A DNA stretch of 64,000 nt from Epinephelus fuscoguttatus (taxonomy: Eukaryota; Chordata; Actinopteri; Perciformes; Serranidae), in contig NC_064757.1 in NCBI RefSeq assembly GCF_011397635.1, positions 27,600,339 through 27,664,338 on the forward strand, in the 5' to 3' direction. Shown in pieces: positions 39,001 to 64,000 of the stretch (within the stretch, counting starts at the first letter, position 1; every line of letters starts with the position of its first letter). A program made the position numbers and the translations under genes. The notes beneath the pieces are model-generated. The model was given only the letters and a program-made list of their open reading frames with translations. It was not told where the DNA came from and did no database searches.

Positions 39001-40568
39001 ACGTGAAAGGCTGTTTGGTTTGTCCGTTCTGGGATACTCTAGATACATGGGTGTGCAGAAATGGACTCTGTGGACGAGGACCCGTTCTCATGTACATATA
39101 AACGGCTCATTCTAAGATCATGAAAACACAACAATCCCTGTTTTTAGGTAATTATACACTAAAGAAAACATACTTATTATATTATATTCCATTTCTGCCG
39201 ATGTATACCCCTAGATCCTACACACTGGGCCCTTAAAGAAAATGAAGTGGGTGAAAACAAGCAGGCGGTGATGTGTACATCAAACAAAACGGGTGAGAAA
39301 AGTAAAAGTGAGGACAATAAAAGCTTTCGTAACATTGGTATAAAATCACCCCAGTAGTTTTTAACACCATTACTGTTTCTGTATACTCTGAACACTAATC
39401 AAGCTTCTAAAAAAAGGTGCTTTTTGTATCAACTACAAAGCATTGCATTGTCTCAAGATGTGTTCAAAAGAACTGCAGGCAACGATAATAATAAAATTTA
39501 AAGGCTTCCTCCACATCACAAACGGTTTCAATGAGAGTAAAGCATAAGACTTCAATTTCCTGCTTCCTTCTCAGTGAAAACTCTCAACATAATCATGGTT
39601 TTTATGAGTGAATTTCAAATTTCACACTCACAGGACTAACCAAATATGGGTAAAGTGGCATGGGAATAGTAGTATAAATGCTATTGGAGCAAGTGCAAAC
39701 ACCTCAGAACACTCCTAATGTAATCCAGCCGTGAAGATACCCCCTTTCAAAAACACTGAATATCTGAGACACATTTCTCCCCATTGGTTTCCAAAAGTTC
39801 TCTAATCTTTGCTAACAAAAGAAAGCCTAAGATTGCAAAAGTAAATTCTAGAAAATATCTGAATCTTACATACAGTATGATACAAAATTAAAGAGGTCTA
39901 GGACAGCATCATGGCTGTTTAGATTTGAGCTTTGTATCAGTCAGGTTTTCAAGGAAGACTTCCACACATTAGAAATGTGTCTCGAAAAGCTCCCCAGTGT
40001 GCTGCAGCTTTCATCTCTGCGGCGTCCCGTCAGGTTTTCAGCGGAACGGGGCAGCATTAAACGCCTCCTAATTCGCAGAGGAGAGGAAATGATCTAACCG
40101 AGAGGGAGATTCTCCTTGAACACGCCGATAACCATCTCTGTAGAGTATGGGCACTTGATAAAACAGAGAAACTTTCAGGCAAGGCTGAGACGAAGTGGAG
40201 GGAAGGAAAATGTGATATTATGTATCGTGTGAACAGCACTGAGCAGACTGGGAGCTGCTTGTCCACGTACTTAACTTAAGCTTGTAAAGGGGAGGCGTGA
40301 AAGTGAAATAAGGACACACCACTTCAGTAAAAACAGGAATGGAGAGGAGTTTTCCTGAGTGCAAAAAAACTTGAAGAAGTACCGGTGGGCGTGTCTGAAC
40401 GAAGCTGACAGGAGGAGTGGCCAAGGTGGAGAGCAGCGCACGCTTTGGAACCATAAACATAGATGTATAAAAAACACAGACAGACTCCACAAAACCCAAA
40501 AAATATTCTATAAATAATCATCTGTCATTACTAAGAAGAACAGTTAATCAGGTGCTGTCCATAAACTG
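36010..40568 (-). other. pde4d: pde4d 3' untranslated region (probable extent)
   Basis: AT-rich sequence without an exon follows the pde4d stop on minus. The first convincing distal AATAAA (minus) is near 36,014-36,020. Human PDE4D also has a 3' UTR of several kb. If this extent is right, a 1.15-kb TTAA element lies within the UTR. A shorter UTR is possible. Confidence 0.35.
38080..39232. mobile_element. TTAA-flanked element with internal ~200-bp tandem repeats
   Basis: TTAA lies at 38,076-38,079 and 39,233-39,236. Inverted ends are GGAGCAGTGTGTAGGATTTAG-like on the left and, complemented, GGGCCCAGTGTGTAGGATCT on the right. The interior repeats a unit of about 200 bp (TTCAGGAGGTTTTTAC, GAATTATCCACAGAGG, GAATAAAGCAGTTTCA) about four times, starting near 38,195, 38,405, 38,597 and 38,799. 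No transposase is present. A sister copy lies at 32,524-33,251. Confidence 0.75.
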
Positions 40569-60713
<20,145 letters not shown>

Positions 60714-61325
60714 ACTGGACAGGTGAGCCAGCTGTGCGGGTCTGGGAGTTTTCCTGTATCCTAACCCACAGATGAGCAGTCACAGGTCAGCTGCAGCAAA
60801 CGCTCACTGTTTCCCCTCGGAGAAAAGAAACCTCCGGTGACGTCCTACAGTTCGAATCCTGGATTCCTCCTTTTAAAAAGTAAGTCAGATACAATCCCAG
60901 GGAGTATAGTTGCAGGTGATGGATGGCTAACGGCCACCCTGAGTCAGTTCTGGGTGTCCAAATGAATGTTAACAGTAAGAAAATCACAGCAGAGAATACA
61001 GAGGTAACAGTAATCTCACACAGACAGACTCATTCACTGCCTCCCATACACAGCACACATATCACAGTCAGCGATCTAGGTGTGTGAGCTTTACGCTATC
61101 ATTCATAAGAGAGTATGTAATTCCAGTCATGTAGCAGGATGAACAGCAGTTTGCTTAGCAGGCCCATGTCTGCCATAGGAGGGATGGAGGGAAGACAGGG
61201 ACGGTGGGAAAAGAGAATCCAGTGAGAGGCTCACAACCAGGCAACATCCATGTCAGCACTGTCCAGCAAGGAGCAAGATTGTTCAGAGCATCCTGACATG
61301 GTTAACAAATACAGAGACATCTCAA

Positions 61326-61337
61326 ACACACACACAC

Positions 61338-61372
<35 letters not shown>

Positions 61373-61420
61373 CACACACAGACACACACATGCATCCACA
61401 CTCACACACACACACTCACA
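61326..61420. repeat. Compound CA microsatellite
   Basis: CA runs broken by GGACA and CTCACA interruptions, about 95 bp. Confidence 0.85.
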
Positions 61421-62473
61421 CCAGACGAAATGCTAACCATAACACATCATGATTTTGTCTCCTTAGCCCCTCTGCCAATGAAAATATCCATGGTGTCCGG
61501 GAAGCAAATGGTGTAATCCGGTGCTGTGTGTGTGCTGGGTAGTGTTTCCTATAGATGCTGTGTGTATAGGGGGTGGGCTGCTGTTGCTTCGGCGTCCCTG
61601 GTAGCCAAACGTGCTGCTCTCCCCAAGCTGTACCTAAAGCCTGAGAGGACTGCACTGTGGATGGGGAAGGGAGGAGGACAAGAGACGGAGTGGAGCAACA
61701 GAGGAGTGGAGCCAGAGCTGGGAGCTCCCTATACTGTGTGTGTGTGCTTGCATGCTGATATGTGCTCAGCATACAGATACACCAAAACAGAGGTAAACAA
61801 ATAGATGACTGAGACTATGGTAAAGATGGTTAGTGTCACATCCCTGCATCAATGTCTCTCTTTGGTCATTTGGAATTGAAGACATGCCCCCTTCTCAAAG
61901 TCAGTCTATGTTAACAGAAAATGTCACCTTGTCAGAAGCCAATTAATATTGATGCCTTGACTAATTTGGGAAAGCACGGGCTGGCGTTCAATTACACAGA
62001 CGGAGAAAACAGAAGCAGATTAAAATACAGAGGCTTTACATTCAGACCCTGTTAAAGCCTTTGGGAAAATACTGCCGTTCTTTAGGCTTAAATTATAAAA
62101 ATGCTGCTTTCCCCACTTATCTTTCATTCTGGGACATTTTATTCTCAAAGTAAATGATGCAAAGTTACAGCTCTGGGTTGCATGTGCAGTTTTTAGCTCC
62201 TTGGGCTCCAGTGCATCATAATATTATATTGTATGTTTGGGAACATGCACACCAGGACTGACCGACCATCCTTAAACCTTTTCTGACACCTCCTATTCTC
62301 AACAATATCCCCCCTCTCCTACTCCATTGTCTTTGACACATCTCTCCCTCCCTTCTTCCATCAGTCCCCTTCCTCTCCCACACTCCTCGTTTCCTCCGCT
62401 GATCTCTGAACATCCTTCCTCCTCCCCTCTTTTGTCTCCTTTCTGTCTCTCTCCTCTTTCTTTCTCTCTCTGT

Positions 62474-62494
62474 CCCCCCCCCCCCCCCCCCCCC
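62474..62494. repeat. Poly-C run in a pyrimidine-rich tract
   Basis: About 21 consecutive C inside a CT-rich stretch (62,330-62,515). The Gly/Arg-rich minus-strand frame over it is low-complexity. Confidence 0.85.
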
Positions 62495-62560
62495 TCGCTG
62501 TCTCTCTCCCTGGTGTGGTGTCAGTGGCTGGGGTGCTACTCTTTCTGACAGCAACTGCAC

Positions 62561-62568
62561 TGACGTCA
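62561..62568. promoter_or_regulatory. pde4d: Full CRE palindrome upstream of pde4d short form
   Basis: TGACGTCA in the context CACTGACGTCAATG. It is located 1.85 kb upstream of the short-form start codon on the pde4d strand. Confidence 0.45.
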
Positions 62569-62799
62569 ATGACATTCTTCTCATGCTTAGTGCGACATCA
62601 GACACCGGCGCTCGGAGAGGCCACTCTGCTGCACAGACGCAGGGCTGCAGCCAAACTATGTACCGGAACAGCTCGACGGTGAAGTCGGACTGTGAGAGGG
62701 AGAAGATGAGAGAGGAGGAGGAGGAGGACAAAAAATGCAGAGATGAGGAGACAGCAGGAGAGGGGAGACTGAACTGATGGGAAATAATGCTGATGTGAT

Positions 62800-64000
62800 T
62801 TCACTTGTTTGGATAATTCATATATGTTGTCACTTTGTTATACATCAGACCAAATGCTTGTTGTTTAGCAGCTTACATTTTAAGACAGTATCATGTGTCA
62901 GTTACAAAATAAATGGGTTCCAACAGACTGCACTGTACCACATGTGTCACTGGCCAATACAATGATTTTTTTCCCTCTTTTAATTCCATTTAATGATGAT
63001 TACTTTCACTCTGATTCATTCCTCGTACTCATAGTTTTTTTGATCAACTGTTGAAGAAGCACAGCTAGAAAGAAAATGGGAAAAATGAACTCTACACAAG
63101 ACTCAAAAAGACGACACTGGACTGGAATAATAATCAATAAATACACTAATCCTTAAGGCTGTAAAAACGTGCGTTTACCCAAGCAGCTTTTGTTTTGTTC
63201 GCTCTAAATTTTTCAACTACTTTACTATTTCTTTATGCTGTTGTAACTGACATGTCAGCATCATAAAAAATGTTTTAATATTTATCTAAGTATCATATTT
63301 AGTACCTCCACTCTGCTCCATGTCTTTAAAACCCTATCCATTGAAAGGTCTGACCCGTTTACATAAAATAGAATATTTATTTGAGACCTGATAGAGTAAC
63401 TCAAGCCCTGTTGTTTCCATATAAAGTACAAGATGCAATTTCAAGGAGAAAAGTTTAGAGTCATATCCTCACTCATATTATTAACTTTATACCCACAATA
63501 AAAATGTTTCGAAAAAAACTCCAAGAACATTTTGGATCGAGTGTATGGGATGTAAAATATTAAAATGATATTACACATACTAGTGTTGCATGATATTGGA
63601 TTTTTGCCAATATCTGATATGCCAATATTTTTCAACAATTTTGTCCTATTGTCAGCTGATCAATGCAGTCATTTCTTTCCTCCTAACTGCAGTTGAATTA
63701 AAATATTATTATGCCAACGCTTACCTTTGAGCTGTAAAATTATTTATTTATTTTTGTTTATTTTTTTTCTGGAAATTTTAAAACAGTGAGGATATTTGTT
63801 GTCATTGTTGTAATTATTGTCATTAGTAGTTTATTGTGGTTAATTTATTGTTTTTTCTGCGTGTTTTTTTTTTGACTATTGTTTTGTAGTTTTCCTATTT
63901 TCTTGTTGTATTTTGTTTCTTTTCCCCTTGGATTTTCAATTATTTGTTTTACACCATGATGTTATGTTTGCTTGCGTGGACCCCAGTCAGAGTTGTTGCT
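62800..64000. other. pde4d intron, right edge, with hAT-like repeat end
   Basis: No exon seen. From about 63,590 the sequence AGTGTTGCATGATATTGGATT and CCAATATCTGATATGCCAAT resembles the start of the widespread fish hAT-like repeat whose other terminus type appears at 590-720. It may run off the window. The final 300 bp is T-rich and featureless. Confidence 0.4.

Larger units (their letters stand above)
60714..62600 (-). promoter_or_regulatory. pde4d: Presumed intronic promoter and 5' UTR of the pde4d short form
   Basis: Upstream of the PDE4D1-like start codon on minus lie a near-perfect CRE (60,838-60,845, TGACGTCC on plus) about 125 bp away and a perfect CRE (62,561-62,568) about 1.85 kb away. 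In mammals the PDE4D1/2 transcripts come from a cAMP-inducible intronic promoter. A TATA box was not identified. Confidence 0.4.

Noticed and set aside
62216-62731. 171-aa minus-strand Arg/Gly-rich frame upstream of pde4d short form
   Set aside because: Built on a pyrimidine-rich and poly-C tract; low complexity without a motif. I considered a long-form PDE4D first exon but saw none of the known N-termini.

Overview
The window is nuclear DNA of a teleost fish, most likely a percomorph. It holds intron-split vertebrate genes with GT/AG junctions, abundant CA/TG microsatellites, and many small fish-type DNA transposons and SINE/LINE fragments. Almost all coding sequence lies in four genes. I rebuilt their exons by hand from splice junctions, reading-frame continuity and remembered vertebrate protein families. 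No alignment or database search was run.

Layout: (1) 1-4,470 is repeat-rich flank. It includes a 448-bp foldback element with a perfect 9-bp target duplication (827-1274) and a TTAA-type element interrupted by another repeat (3621-4341). (2) 4,475-10,980, minus strand: polo-like kinase plk2, 14 exons, 657 aa, with a TATA box and full CRE upstream and an AU-rich 3' UTR. (3) 13,117-15,966, minus strand: a five-exon FAM173-family mitochondrial lysine methyltransferase, closest to antkmt, 239 aa. Intron 3 is mostly a transposon. (4) 18,591-31,944, plus strand: rab3c, five coding exons including a six-codon first exon, 225 aa. (5) 32,500-36,000 is gene-free and repeat-rich. (6) 40,569 to beyond 64,000, minus strand: the 3' half of cAMP phosphodiesterase pde4d. 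It has all catalytic exons, the UCR2 exons, a PDE4D1-like short-form start (60,713) and a PDE4D6-like supershort start (51,112). The UCR1 and long-form exons must lie past the right edge.

The order plk2 - rab3c - pde4d matches human 5q11-q12. The methyltransferase between plk2 and rab3c is the difference from the human order as I know it. Three of the genes touch cAMP/activity signalling: plk2 is an activity-induced kinase in mammals, Rab3C is a synaptic-vesicle GTPase, and PDE4D hydrolyses cAMP. Full CREs occur at plk2, in rab3c intron 1 and upstream of the pde4d short-form start.

The accessory content is dominated by short elements flanked by TTAA (piggyBac-like target choice), from at least four families. 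One carries a cysteine-rich P2X7-tail-like open frame. There is also a decayed Tc1 element with clear ends, a tRNA-derived SINE, non-LTR tails, a possible Harbinger remnant and several tandem repeats. I found no wholly new gene system. The least expected items are the foldback element, the transposon-filled intron, the TG repeat serving as the rab3c acceptor tract, and the TTAA element with a captured domain.
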